In this document: positions 52,041 to 60,649 of the stretch, one piece after another | Layout of the letters: each line of letters opens with the position of its first letter | Position numbering within the stretch: the stretch's first letter is position 1 | DNA from: Lichenibacterium minor | GTDB taxonomy: Bacteria; Pseudomonadota; Alphaproteobacteria; Rhizobiales; Beijerinckiaceae | Length of the DNA stretch: 64,000 bases | Direction of reading: 5' to 3' | Assembly: GCF_004137685.1 (NCBI RefSeq) | Contig: NZ_QYBB01000007.1 | Span: forward strand, 62,001 to 126,000 | Translations under genes and position numbers: made by a program | The notes under the pieces: model-generated | Seen by the model: only the letters and a program-made list of their open reading frames with translations | What the model was told of the DNA's origin: nothing | Databases searched by the model: none

Positions 52041-52883
52041 TCACACGCTCGCCTCGGCCTCCATCCTGGCCCGTCCGTCGGCCCCCTCGGTCCAGCACCG
52101 CACCGCGCCGTCCGCGCCCCGCACACCCGCCACCCGGAAGACCGGCCCGGCGACGAGCGGCATGACGTTGCGGAACGCATAGTGCCGCGGCACTCGGCCG
52201 AGCAGCGCGGCGGCGAGGTTGAAGCACAGCGTCGCCTGGATGGGGCCGTGGACCAGGAGCCCGGCATAGCCCTCGACACCCGTGACGTAGGGCAGGTCGT
52301 AGTGGATGCGGTGGCCGTTGAAGGTCAGCGCCGAATAGCGGAACAGCAGGACGGGCGAGCCCTCGACCGCCCAGGCGAGGTCGGCGGCGCGGGGCTCGGC
52401 GGGCGCCGGCGCGGGCGGCGGGGCCGCGCCGGGGGCGGGCGCGTCGCGGTACACGATGTCGTGGCGCTCCCGCAGCGCGAGGCCGCGCGGGGTCGACACC
52501 TCGTGCCGCACCGCGACGAAGACCAGCGGTCCCGAGCGGCCGTGCTTCAGCGACACGTCCTCGACGGTCGAGCGGCGCACCACGGGGTCGCCGAGGCGGA
52601 GCGGCGCCAGGGTCTCGACGGCGCCGCCGGCCCACATGCGGCGGGGCAGGGGGATGGGCGGCAGGAAACCGCCCTTGGCGGCGTGGCCGTCGGCGGCGAG
52701 CTCCGCCATCGGCTCGGCGGGCGGCGCCAGGCACCAGTGCAACCCGACCGGCGCATCGCCCTCCGGCACGGCGAAGACGTCCGGCGCGAACGTGGCGCCG
52801 AACTGCGCGACGAGCCGCGGCGTGACGAGGTCCTCCGCCTCGTGGGTGCGGCCGATCCAGCCGCGCAGGTGGTCGATGTCCAT
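52041..52883 (-). CDS. FAS1-like/MaoC-type acyl-CoA hydratase (mesaconyl-C4-CoA / 3-methylfumaryl-CoA hydratase-like)
   Basis: A 280-residue hot-dog-fold hydratase. The N-terminal part, DHLRGWIGRTHEAEDLVTP and LHWCLAPPAEPMAELAADGH, then GGFLPPIPLPRRMWAGG, closely follows the mesaconyl-C4-CoA hydratase family of the 3-hydroxypropionate bicycle and itaconate/methylfumarate degradation (from memory). The catalytic MaoC half includes FRYSALTFNGHRIHYD and the end AYAFRNVMPLVAGPVFRVAG (in parts). It begins one base inside the stop of the acyl-CoA dehydrogenase gene, so both act in one acyl-CoA pathway. Exact substrate unknown. Confidence 0.85.
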   Translation of the reverse strand: MDIDHLRGWIGRTHEAEDLVTPRLVAQFGATFAPDVFAVPEGDAPVGLHWCLAPPAEPMAELAADGHAAKGGFLPPIPLPRRMWAGGAVETLAPLRLGDPVVRRSTVEDVSLKHGRSGPLVFVAVRHEVSTPRGLALRERHDIVYRDAPAPGAAPPPAPAPAEPRAADLAWAVEGSPVLLFRYSALTFNGHRIHYDLPYVTGVEGYAGLLVHGPIQATLCFNLAAALLGRVPRHYAFRNVMPLVAGPVFRVAGVRGADGAVRCWTEGADGRARMEAEASV

Positions 52884-54049
52884 CAATACGACCTCGGCAG
52901 GCCGAGCACGTGCTCGGCGATGTAGCTCAGGATGAGGTTGGTCGAGATCGGCGCCACCTGGTAGAGGCGCGTTTCGCGGAACTTGCGCTCGACGTCGTAT
53001 TCTTCCGCGAAGCCGAAGCCGCCGAACGTCTGGATGCAGGCGTTGGCGGCCGCGAAGGAGGCGTCCGCCGCCAGCATCTTGGCCATGTTGGCCTCGGCGC
53101 CCGGGTTGGCGCCGGCCTCGTAGAGCCTGAGCGCCTCGCGGACCATCAGTTCCGCGGCGCGCATCTCGGCGTAGGCCTTGGCGATGGGGAACTGGACGCC
53201 CTGGTTCTGGCCGATCGGCCGGCCGAACACCGTGCGGTCCCTCGCATAGGCGCTGGCCTTGTCGACGAACCATTTGGCGTCGCCGATGCATTCGGCCGCG
53301 ATGAGGATGCGCTCGGCGTTCATGCCGGACAGGATGTAGCGGAAGCCGCGGCCCTCCTCGCCGACGAGGTTTTCGGCCGGCACCTCCATGTCGTCGAAGA
53401 ACACCTCGCAGGAATTGTGGTTCATCATCGTGCGGATGGGCTTGATCGTCAGGCCGCGGCCCAGCGCTTCCCGCATGTCGACGATGAAGACCGACAGGCC
53501 GTCCGTCTTCTTCGCCACCTGGTCGCGCGGCGTGGTCCGGGCGAGGAGCAGCATCAGGTCGGAATGCTCGGCCCGGCTGGTCCAGATCTTCTGGCCGTTG
53601 ACGACGTACTTGTCGCCGACGCGCCGCGCCGTGGTGCGCAGCGCCGTGGTGTCGGTGCCCGACGTCGGCTCCGTCACGCCGAAGGCCTGCAGGCGCAGCC
53701 GCCCGGCCGCGATCTCCGGCAGGTACCGGCGCTTCTGCGCCTCGCTCCCGTGGCGCAGCACCGTGCCCATCACGTACATCTGCGCGTGGCAGGCGGCGGC
53801 GTTGCAGCCCTGGCGCTGCACCTCCTCGAGGATGGCGGCGGCGCCCGACAGCGGCAGGCCGGCCCCGCCGTAGTCCTCGGGGATCAGCGCCGCGAGGTAG
53901 CCGGATTCCGTCAGGGCGGTCACAAACGCGGTCGGGTAGCCGCGGGTGCCGTCGAGCTTGCGCCAATAGTCGCCCGGGAAGGCCGAGCAGAGCTTGGCCA
54001 CCTCCTCGCGGATGTCGGCATAGGGGACGGACGGGGTGTCGTGGGTCAT
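52883..54049 (-). CDS. Acyl-CoA dehydrogenase
   Basis: A 388-residue flavoprotein that oxidises an acyl-CoA at the alpha-beta bond. Family motifs are AFGVTEPTSGTDTTAL (FAD-binding), KYVVNGQKIWTSRAEHSDLMLLLARTT, EVFFDDMEVPAENLVGEEGRGFRYIL and AACIQTFGGFGFAEEYDVERKFRETRLYQVAPISTNL, given in parts. The catalytic base lies in the last of these regions. It is directly upstream of the hydratase gene with a one-base overlap. The ATG at 54049 begins at the conserved start. Confidence 0.92.
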   Translation of the reverse strand: MTHDTPSVPYADIREEVAKLCSAFPGDYWRKLDGTRGYPTAFVTALTESGYLAALIPEDYGGAGLPLSGAAAILEEVQRQGCNAAACHAQMYVMGTVLRHGSEAQKRRYLPEIAAGRLRLQAFGVTEPTSGTDTTALRTTARRVGDKYVVNGQKIWTSRAEHSDLMLLLARTTPRDQVAKKTDGLSVFIVDMREALGRGLTIKPIRTMMNHNSCEVFFDDMEVPAENLVGEEGRGFRYILSGMNAERILIAAECIGDAKWFVDKASAYARDRTVFGRPIGQNQGVQFPIAKAYAEMRAAELMVREALRLYEAGANPGAEANMAKMLAADASFAAANACIQTFGGFGFAEEYDVERKFRETRLYQVAPISTNLILSYIAEHVLGLPRSY

Positions 54050-54188
54050 GGGCCGGGTCTCGACAGGGGGACACACCCACTTCCCTCATCCCGGGCAGGG
54101 TCCGCAGAGCCCGTATCGAAGGGCGCAGGAGCGCGCCGCTCGGGACGAAGGGGTCGACGTGGGAAACAGGGTGGAACGCCGATGTGTT

Positions 54189-55589
54189 TCACGCTGCCGC
54201 GCGCTTCTGCGCGCCGCGCGGCTCCGGCGCGCCGCGCAGCAGGATCGCGGCCTCCGGCAGGGCGTCGAGGCGCAGCACGTCGGCGGCGAGGACGTCGGCG
54301 GCGGCTTCGCCCAGCACGGCGCGGGTCAGCCCGGCGAATTTCGCCCGGAAGGCCGCCGCGTCGGGGAAGTTCGCGGGCTCGCCGCGCGGCACCGCCACCA
54401 TGCGCGTGAAGACGCCGCCGCGCGCCCGCAGCGTCAGCTTGCCCGCCATGTTGGCGGGGAACTCCGCCTCGGCCTCGGGGTCGACCTCCACGGTCACGCG
54501 CGGCAGCAACGCGCGGATCGCGGGATCGTCGAGCAGGCGGTAGCTGTCCCAGTCCATGCGGCCGGTAGACAGCGCCACCGCAATCACGAACGGGCCGGAG
54601 AACTGGCCGTCCACGACGTTGCGCGGATCGGCCTTGCGGGCGGCGGGCTCGCCCACCAGCAGCGCGCCGGCGCGCGACACGCCGAGCACGGCGGACTCGA
54701 TCTCGTCCGGCCGCAGGCCCAGCTCCGCCCGCAGCGCCAGGGCGGCATCGATCCCGGCATGGCCCCAGCGGCAGGACGGGTAGGGCTTCACGCCGGTCGC
54801 CATCAGCTCGAAGGCGGAGCCGAGGTCGCCGCACACGCGCCCGGGATCGGGGTCGGGCGCGTAGGAGCGCAGGAAGCCGTGGCGGCCTTCCACCGGCTCG
54901 GCGGCGCCCTTGAAGCCTTCGCGCGCCAGCGTGGCGGCCGTCAGCCCCGCGAAGCCGGCCCAGCCGACCTGGAAGCGCTTGGTCCAGGCGCCGTTGGCGA
55001 GGAACTGCAGCGAGCCCGCCGCTTGGCTGAGCGCGATGCCGAGCGCGGACGCGACGCCGGCGGCGTCGAGCCCGAACACCCGCGCCGCGGCCGCCGCCGC
55101 CCCGAAGGCCCCGCAGGTGGCGGAGGGGTGGAAGCCGCGGTCGTAATGGGCGCCGGCCGGCAGGGCGAGCGCCAGCCGCAGCGCGACCTCGTATCCCGCC
55201 ACGATGCCGGCCAGGGCGTCCGCGCCGGACGCGCCCGCCATCTCGGCGGCGGCCAGCGCGGCGGGGATCACCGGGGCGCCGGGGTGGAGGACCGCTTCGG
55301 CGTGGGTGTCGTCGAAATCGAGCGAATGGCCCAGCACGGCGTTGACCAGCGCGGCGCCGGCGGGGGCGTAGCCGCGCGGGTCGGCGAAGACGCGCGCCGG
55401 GCCGGACGCGAGACCGAGCGCTTCGACGGCGCGGAGCAGGCTGGGCGTGCTTTCGGCGTCGTGGCGCGCCCGCACGGCGTTGCCGACCAGGTCGAGCACG
55501 AGCAGGCGCGTGCGCTCCACGACGGCCGGGGGCAGGGCGTCGGCGCGGAGGCCGGCCACGAAGGCGGAGAGTTCTGCGGTGACGCCCAT
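54189..55589 (-). CDS. MmgE/PrpD family protein (2-methylcitrate-dehydratase-like)
   Basis: A 466-residue protein of the MmgE/PrpD fold. Motifs are LVLDLVGNAVRARHDAES near the N-terminus, LGHSLDFDDTHAEAVLHPGAPVIPAALAAAE, GFHPSATCGAFGAAAAAARVFGLD and YPSCRWGHAGIDAAL (in parts). Members dehydrate 2-methylcitrate or related tricarboxylates, or act as decarboxylases. GGAGG precedes the ATG. No prpB or prpC is near, so a different substrate is likely. Confidence 0.9.
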   Translation of the reverse strand: MGVTAELSAFVAGLRADALPPAVVERTRLLVLDLVGNAVRARHDAESTPSLLRAVEALGLASGPARVFADPRGYAPAGAALVNAVLGHSLDFDDTHAEAVLHPGAPVIPAALAAAEMAGASGADALAGIVAGYEVALRLALALPAGAHYDRGFHPSATCGAFGAAAAAARVFGLDAAGVASALGIALSQAAGSLQFLANGAWTKRFQVGWAGFAGLTAATLAREGFKGAAEPVEGRHGFLRSYAPDPDPGRVCGDLGSAFELMATGVKPYPSCRWGHAGIDAALALRAELGLRPDEIESAVLGVSRAGALLVGEPAARKADPRNVVDGQFSGPFVIAVALSTGRMDWDSYRLLDDPAIRALLPRVTVEVDPEAEAEFPANMAGKLTLRARGGVFTRMVAVPRGEPANFPDAAAFRAKFAGLTRAVLGEAAADVLAADVLRLDALPEAAILLRGAPEPRGAQKRAAA

Positions 55590-55609
55590 GCCGGCCTCCG
55601 GGTCCTGGA

Positions 55610-55652
55610 ATCCAAACGGCTCGCCCTTCGGCGGGGTCGGGGCGCTGCCCCG
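55610..55652. repeat. Intergenic palindromic element, copy B
   Basis: The SDR-MmgE gap contains a GC-rich palindrome with the layout ATCCAAACGGC, CTTCGGCGGGGT, CGGGGCGCTGCCCCG, extended to GCGAAGGGC. It shares the order and sequence of the element at 2775-2814. It could process or terminate transcripts inside the minus-strand cluster. Confidence 0.5.
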
Positions 55653-55686
55653 GGCCCCGCGAAGGGCCGGGGCCCGCCGAAACGGG

Positions 55687-56436
55687 CTAGATCGTGCGGC
55701 CGCCGTCGACCTCGAGGATCACGCCGGTGATGAACTCGGCCTCGTCCGACGCCAGGTAGAGCGCCGCATTGGCGATGTCCTTCGGCTCGCTCAGGCGCCC
55801 GAGCGGGATGCCGGCGATGAAGCGCGCGCGGTTCTCCGGCGTGTCCGGCATGCCCATGAAGGATTCCAGCAGCCCCGTCGCGCCCATCACCGGCGCGATG
55901 CAGTTCACGCGGATGCGCTCGGGCGCGAGTTCGACGGCGAGCGACCGGGTGAGCAGGTTCACGGCGCCCTTGGTGGAATTGTACCAGGTGAGGCCGGGGC
56001 GCGGCCGGATGCCCGCCGTCGAGCCGACGTTGATCATCGCGCCGCCGCGCCCCTTCATGCGCGGCACCGCGGCCGACACCATGTGGAAGATCGACTTCAC
56101 GTTGATGGCGTAGACGCGGTCGAACTCGTCCTCCGTCACCTCCAGCAGCGGCTTGTTGCGGTGCGTCCAGCCGGCGTTGTTGACGACGACGTCGAAGGCG
56201 CCGCCGTCGAGTTCGGCCGCGGCGTCGAGCGCGCGGTCGACGTCGGCGCGGCGGGTCACGTCGCCCGCGACGGCGCGGGCCGCGGGGCCGATCCCGGCCG
56301 CCACCGCTTCGGCGCCCGGCCCGTCGAGGTCGAGGATCAGCACCTTCGCGCCTTCGCGCGCGAAGACCCGCGCGATCTCGGCGCCGAAGCCCGAGGCTGC
56401 CCCCGTCACCAGCGCGGTCTTGCCTGCGAGACGCAT
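55687..56436 (-). CDS. SDR-family oxidoreductase
   Basis: A 249-residue short-chain dehydrogenase. The cofactor motif TGAASGFGAEIA (about 11-22) is followed by DLDGPG, favouring NAD, then NNAGWTH, the catalytic Ser in INVGSTAG, and the Tyr/Lys in TWYNSTKGAVN (Tyr about 152). The C-terminal end GVILEVDGGRTI is typical. GGGAGGA precedes the ATG. Its alcohol/ketone substrate belongs presumably to the same catabolic run. Confidence 0.92.
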   Translation of the reverse strand: MRLAGKTALVTGAASGFGAEIARVFAREGAKVLILDLDGPGAEAVAAGIGPAARAVAGDVTRRADVDRALDAAAELDGGAFDVVVNNAGWTHRNKPLLEVTEDEFDRVYAINVKSIFHMVSAAVPRMKGRGGAMINVGSTAGIRPRPGLTWYNSTKGAVNLLTRSLAVELAPERIRVNCIAPVMGATGLLESFMGMPDTPENRARFIAGIPLGRLSEPKDIANAALYLASDEAEFITGVILEVDGGRTI

Positions 56437-56456
56437 GGTCGTCCTCCCCTTGTCGC

Positions 56457-56876
56457 TCAGATCGCCGTGACGCCGAGCTGCTTCAGCATGGTCAGGCCGT
56501 CGAGCAGGGCCCAATGCTCGACCAGCATGCCGTCGCGGACATGGAACAGGTCCATGACGGCGATGTCGATGCGGCGGCCCGTGGCCGGGATGCCCATCAG
56601 GTCGCCGCCGTGGGTGCCGACGACGCGCAACCGCACCAGCACCTTGCCGTCTTCCGCAACGACGTCCTCGATGGGGAGTTCCATGTCGGGGATGCCGGGG
56701 AGCAGGGCGTCGGCGAGCTGCCGCAGGCCGGCGGGGCCGCGCACGGCGAAGGGCAGGCCCGGGTCGTGGCGGACGAAGTCGGGCGAAACATGGGCCGCCC
56801 ACCAGGCCTCGTCGGCGCGGCGGAAGGCGTCGAAGTAATCGCGGCAGAGCTGCTTGTCGGCGTCGCGGTCGCCCAT
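56457..56876 (-). CDS. SnoaL-like / ester-cyclase family protein
   Basis: A 139-residue NTF2-like protein of the SnoaL polyketide-cyclase group: LCRDYFDAFRRADEAWWAAHVSPDFVRHDP, then LPGIPDMELPIEDVVAEDGKVLVRLRVVGTHGGDLMGIPATGRRIDIAVMDLFHVRDGMLVEHWALLDG (shown in pieces). Such proteins isomerise or cyclise ketones or act as steroid-isomerase-like enzymes, and no single reaction can be assigned. AGGAGAGGA precedes the ATG. Confidence 0.86.
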   Translation of the reverse strand: MGDRDADKQLCRDYFDAFRRADEAWWAAHVSPDFVRHDPGLPFAVRGPAGLRQLADALLPGIPDMELPIEDVVAEDGKVLVRLRVVGTHGGDLMGIPATGRRIDIAVMDLFHVRDGMLVEHWALLDGLTMLKQLGVTAI

Positions 56877-56929
56877 GGGCGTGGTCCTCTCCTGATGTGT
56901 CGTCGGTCCCGGGACGGAGGGCGCCCCGC

Positions 56930-57532
56930 TCACACGTAGGGCTTGGTGTCCGCGTAGGCGGGGCGGTCCGATACGGCGTCGCGCAGGGCCTGGAGCTTCG
57001 GGATGGGCTCGACCCAGGGGTGGTCCGGGAAGCGCAGGGGCAGGTAGTCGACGGCCACGACCGTCGCCAGGACGGCGATGTCGGGCACGCCGCCCGCATA
57101 GGCGGGCGGGTCGGCCTCGAGGCGACGGAAGCCTTCCACCACGGTACCGACGCGCTTCCGGCCCACCTTGGCGCCCTCGAAGCCCGGGTCGATCTGCATG
57201 CGGCCGGTGACGAGGTTGGCCATGGCCTCGATCACCCCCATGGCGAGGCCGGCCTTCGACATGATGCCGTCGAGGTCCGCCCCGGAGCCGAGCAGCGAGG
57301 GCTCGGGCCTCGTCTTCTCGAGCCACAGCAGGATGAGCAGGCTTTCGGTCAGCGGCACGCCGGAGGGGAGCTCCAGCGTCGGCACGCGCGACGCGGGGTT
57401 GAGGCGCGCCATCTCGGCATCCTCGCCCCACGGGTTCATCATGCGCAGGCCTTCCGCCGACACGCCCTTCTCGATGAGGGCGATGCGGGCCACGCGGGCG
57501 AAGGGGCTGGTGCTGTTGGACAGGATCTTCAT
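56930..57532 (-). CDS. Glutathione S-transferase
   Basis: A 200-residue GST with an N-terminal thioredoxin fold (KILSNSTSPFARVARIALIEKG, with Ser/Ser-Pro-Phe at the glutathione site) and the cis-proline region RVPTLELPSG, followed by the all-helical C-terminal domain. It uses glutathione in conjugation or isomerisation. It starts nine bases after the stop of the upstream GST-like gene, so the two are co-transcribed. Confidence 0.9.
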   Translation of the reverse strand: MKILSNSTSPFARVARIALIEKGVSAEGLRMMNPWGEDAEMARLNPASRVPTLELPSGVPLTESLLILLWLEKTRPEPSLLGSGADLDGIMSKAGLAMGVIEAMANLVTGRMQIDPGFEGAKVGRKRVGTVVEGFRRLEADPPAYAGGVPDIAVLATVVAVDYLPLRFPDHPWVEPIPKLQALRDAVSDRPAYADTKPYV

Positions 57533-57541
57533 GCGCGGGTC

Positions 57542-58456
57542 TCACGCCGCCACGGCGCTGTAGCCGAGGCGGGGGAAGTGGACGTGGACCGCCCCGGTGC
57601 GCGGGCCCTCGTGGCGGATGACGATCTCGTCCGCGTCGGCATGGGCCAGCGTGCCGCGGATGGGGTCGTTGCCCCCGTCGGACAGGATCGACACGGCGGC
57701 GCCGGCCTCGAGCCCGGAGGCGTCGTCCGCGAAGGCGCCGACGGGCTCCGGCTCGGCCGAGCGCGCCACCTCCAAGGCTTCGGCCGGCGCCATGTCGGCG
57801 CGGGTGCCGTGGCCCAGCGCGGCGATCCGCTCCATCCAGGGGAGCAGCGGCGCGAAGGGCAGCAGCGCCTCGGCCTCGGCGCCGCCGTTCTTCCGCACGA
57901 ACCACAGCGTGTGGTAGGCGGTGAGGTCGGCGGCCGAGGGCGCGTCGCCGAGCAGGAAGCGGCGGCCGTCGCCGAGCATCTCGGACAAGGCGGTCATCTG
58001 CGCCGCGACGCGCTGGCGGTTCCGCGGCAGCTCCTTCAAGGAGGCCGAGCGGCTGAAGTCCTCGCCCATGAAGGCGATGCGGTCCTCCAGGAAGGCTTCC
58101 GGGAGGTGGTCGCCGATGATGGAGGTGACCAGCTTGGCGGCGGGCAGGAAGGTGCCGACGTCCCACCACGAACTCAGCCCCGCCGCCAGCGCCCGGCTCC
58201 CGCCCGGGAACAGGCCGGGGGAAGAAAAGCGGCGGTCGACCTCGCGCAGGATCAGCAGCGTGTCGCAGTAGACGTCCGCGCCGACCTGCAGCACGGGCAC
58301 GCGCCGGTAGCCGGCCGTCAGCGGCACGGTGTCGGGCCGGGGCGGCCAGACCGGGATGTCGACCGAACGCCAGGCCAGCCCCTTCAACCCGAAGGCGAGC
58401 CGCACCTTCTCGGCGAAGGGCGACAGGTCGTAATGGTGCAGGATCAGGTCGGGCAC
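57542..58456 (-). CDS. GST-family protein with C-terminal extension
   Basis: A 304-residue protein. The first 80 residues are a GST thioredoxin fold (LILHHYDLSPFAEKVRLAFGLKG, then YRRVPVLQVGADVYCDTLLILRE), followed by a helical GST domain to about residue 215. The last 80-90 residues are an extra strand-rich part (VSILSDGGNDPIRGTLAHADADEIVIRHEGPRTGAVHVHF) not found in common GSTs. The GTG at 58456 is supported by GGAGGAA. It may process a glutathione adduct together with the following GST. Confidence 0.82.
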   Translation of the reverse strand: MPDLILHHYDLSPFAEKVRLAFGLKGLAWRSVDIPVWPPRPDTVPLTAGYRRVPVLQVGADVYCDTLLILREVDRRFSSPGLFPGGSRALAAGLSSWWDVGTFLPAAKLVTSIIGDHLPEAFLEDRIAFMGEDFSRSASLKELPRNRQRVAAQMTALSEMLGDGRRFLLGDAPSAADLTAYHTLWFVRKNGGAEAEALLPFAPLLPWMERIAALGHGTRADMAPAEALEVARSAEPEPVGAFADDASGLEAGAAVSILSDGGNDPIRGTLAHADADEIVIRHEGPRTGAVHVHFPRLGYSAVAA

Positions 58457-58508
58457 GGGCGGTTCCTCCGGGGGCCGGCGCTTGTGGCGCGCCTGGCCGG
58501 GCATGGTG

Positions 58509-59714
58509 TCACGCGAGGCAGCGCTCGAACATCTCCTGCGCCTGCAGCACCGTCATCTTGCGGGCCGACGGGCAGGCGATGACGGTCGCGTCCCGCGCGG
58601 TCGTGTGGTCGTAGTCCCGCGCCGCGATGCCGGCGTAGAGCCCCGGCACGGCGCGCTCCGCCATCTCGCGCACGCGGCCGGCGGGCAGCTGCTCGGGCGT
58701 GAACCGGGTCGGGAAGGCGATGTCGGCGTAAAGGTCGCGGATGGCCTCGGCGCAGGCCGCGATGGTTTCGCCGCGGCTCAGGCCCAGGGTCTCGACCTCC
58801 AGCGCTTCCGCCAGCGGCTTCACCTTGGCGGGGAGCACGGCGAGGTTGAAGGCCGTCACCTCGGGCAGCAGCACGCCGACGCCGTAGGGGTGGGGCAGGT
58901 CGAGATGCCCTTCGAGCGGCAGCGACAGGGCGTGGCCGTGGCCGAGCCGGGCGTTGCCGCAGGCCACGTTGGCCATGCAGGAGGCGACGAGGTTGTCCTC
59001 GCGCGCCCGCTCGTCGTCCGAGTTGATGGACGCGCGCAGCGAACCGAACTGCAGCCGCACGGCGCCGATCGCGATCGCATCGGTGAGGGGCGAGCCGATG
59101 GCGGACAGGTAGGCCTCGACGGCATGCGTCAGGGCGTCGACGGCCGGCAGGGCGGCGACCCGCATGGGCAGGGAGCGCAGCGTCACGGCATCGAGGATGG
59201 CGGCATCGGGGAAGGAGAGGGGGCCTCCGCCCAGCAGCTTCAGGTGGCGCGCCTCGTCCTTGACGATGGTCCATTGCGACACTTCCGAGCCCGAGCCCGC
59301 GGTGGTCGGCACCATGATCATCGACAGGGCGCGCTTGTCGAAGTTGCCGACGCCCGTGCACTCCGCCATCGGCTTGCGGTTGGTGGCCACGATGGCGATG
59401 CCCTTGCCGGTGCACATCACCGAGCCGCCGCCGATGCAGATCACGCCGTCGATGCCGTCGCGCCGGACGCGCTCGCCCTGGTCGTCGATGTGGGAACAGC
59501 GGGCGTCGATGCCGCACTCGTCGAAGCGCGCCGTCGCGATGCCGGCCTCGCCCAGCGCCGCCAGGGCGTCGGCGTGGAAGCCTTGCGCCGAGATGACGGG
59601 GTCGGACACCACCAGGGCCCGCGTCATGCCGAGGTCGCGCGCGAGCCGGCCGACCGTGGCGAGCGACCCCGAGCCCGCCACGATGCGGGTCGGCATGTAG
59701 TAGTTGGAGATCAC
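58509..59714 (-). CDS. Iron-containing alcohol dehydrogenase (maleylacetate-reductase-like group)
   Basis: A 401-residue group-III alcohol dehydrogenase. Visible motifs are the nucleotide region ICIGGGSVMCTGKGIAIVATN, the PTTAGSGSEVSQ motif that precedes the metal site, and metal ligands in AVDALTHAVEAYLS and NARLGHGHALSLPLEGHLDLPHPYG. Members reduce aldehydes, maleylacetate or similar. The GTG start has GGGAGGGGAC upstream. First gene of the minus-strand run toward the SDR, following the ALDH further upstream. Confidence 0.9.
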   Translation of the reverse strand: MISNYYMPTRIVAGSGSLATVGRLARDLGMTRALVVSDPVISAQGFHADALAALGEAGIATARFDECGIDARCSHIDDQGERVRRDGIDGVICIGGGSVMCTGKGIAIVATNRKPMAECTGVGNFDKRALSMIMVPTTAGSGSEVSQWTIVKDEARHLKLLGGGPLSFPDAAILDAVTLRSLPMRVAALPAVDALTHAVEAYLSAIGSPLTDAIAIGAVRLQFGSLRASINSDDERAREDNLVASCMANVACGNARLGHGHALSLPLEGHLDLPHPYGVGVLLPEVTAFNLAVLPAKVKPLAEALEVETLGLSRGETIAACAEAIRDLYADIAFPTRFTPEQLPAGRVREMAERAVPGLYAGIAARDYDHTTARDATVIACPSARKMTVLQAQEMFERCLA

Positions 59715-59919
59715 GGGGCGTCCCCTCCCTGCGGCAGCCTCGACCGGGCCGCGTCTGTTTGACGGGCGTGTACGGCGGGCGGGTGGGCGGGGCCAATAGG
59801 GATTTGCGGGGGACGGGATCGCGGGGCGGTATCGGGTGGCGATGACGGGAGTCCCCTCCGGGCCGGCGTCCGTGTAGCGTCGCGGGCAGGCTCGAAACCG
59901 GAACAGGATCGCCCCATCG

Positions 59920-60216
59920 ATGGCCCGCATCCCCGACAGCGCGGGAGCCGCGCTCGACCTCATCAAGGCGGTGCCGGCCGTGCGCAGCATCGTGCTGTTC
60001 GGCTCGCGCGCCGTTGGCGACGAGGACGAGCGGTCCGACATCGACCTCGCCATCTCGGCGCCCGACCTCGACGCACCCGGCGTGGCGCGGTTGCGGGACG
60101 CCGTTTCGACGACGCGGACGCTGTTCAAGATCTCGGTGACGCGCATCGAAGACATGCCGACGGCGCTACGGTCGCAGGTGATGGCGCAGGGGAGAACGAT
60201 CTATGAGCGCTCGTAA
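59920..60216 (+). CDS. MNT-type minimal nucleotidyltransferase (MntA/HI0073-like)
   Basis: A 98-residue nucleotidyltransferase of the polymerase-beta fold that in MNT/HEPN modules acts as antitoxin, AMPylating its partner. The active-site pattern GSx10DxD is exact: GS at about 29-30 and DID at 41-43. The position where relatives have the third carboxylate, a V-D-(L/V) strand, reads FKISVTRI here, with Ser instead of Asp. The 3' end overlaps the HEPN gene by 14 bases. It is encoded opposite to the flanking catabolic genes. Confidence 0.9.
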   Translation: MARIPDSAGAALDLIKAVPAVRSIVLFGSRAVGDEDERSDIDLAISAPDLDAPGVARLRDAVSTTRTLFKISVTRIEDMPTALRSQVMAQGRTIYERS

Positions 60217-60607
60217 GCTGGGGGACAGCTTGGCGAACCTCGATAAAGCCGTCGTCAACCTGGAAAAAGCGCTGACGTTGCCGATCGATCAGGAACTGGT
60301 CTTCGAAGGCACGATCCACCGTTTCGAGATCGTCGCCGAGCTGATGTGGAAGACGTTGAAGCGCGCCCTGGAGTTCGAGGGGCTGTCGCCGAAGACGCCA
60401 CGCGACAGTCTCAAGGAAGCGTTCCGCGTCGGGTGGCTGCACGAGGAAGCGACGTGGCTCGACATGCTCGACCACCGCAACACGACGTCTCACGCCTCCC
60501 CGGCAGACGAGCTCGTCGCGAAGAATTACGCCGACATCGCGGTGCTCACACCGAAGATCCGGTCGACGCTCGACTTCCTGAAAGCGCGATACGCCCGAGC
60601 GGAATGA
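60203..60607 (+). CDS. HEPN/HI0074-family nucleotidyltransferase partner
   Basis: A 134-residue all-helical protein of the PF08780 type (HI0074), pairing with the MNT gene. The helix FRIHRFEIVAELMWKTLKRALEFEGL-like segment (reading FEGTIHRFEIVAELMWKTLKR in the protein) and DSLKEAFRVGWL are family features. The RNase-type Rx4H motif reads RNTTSH, but it is followed by AS rather than the usual TY, so the tyrosine AMPylated in HepT homologues is missing. GGGGAGA precedes the ATG. Confidence 0.88.
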   Translation: MSARKLGDSLANLDKAVVNLEKALTLPIDQELVFEGTIHRFEIVAELMWKTLKRALEFEGLSPKTPRDSLKEAFRVGWLHEEATWLDMLDHRNTTSHASPADELVAKNYADIAVLTPKIRSTLDFLKARYARAE

Positions 60608-60649
60608 CGATGCGCCGTTCTCGCGGGCGAGAACGGCGCAGGCCCTCGA

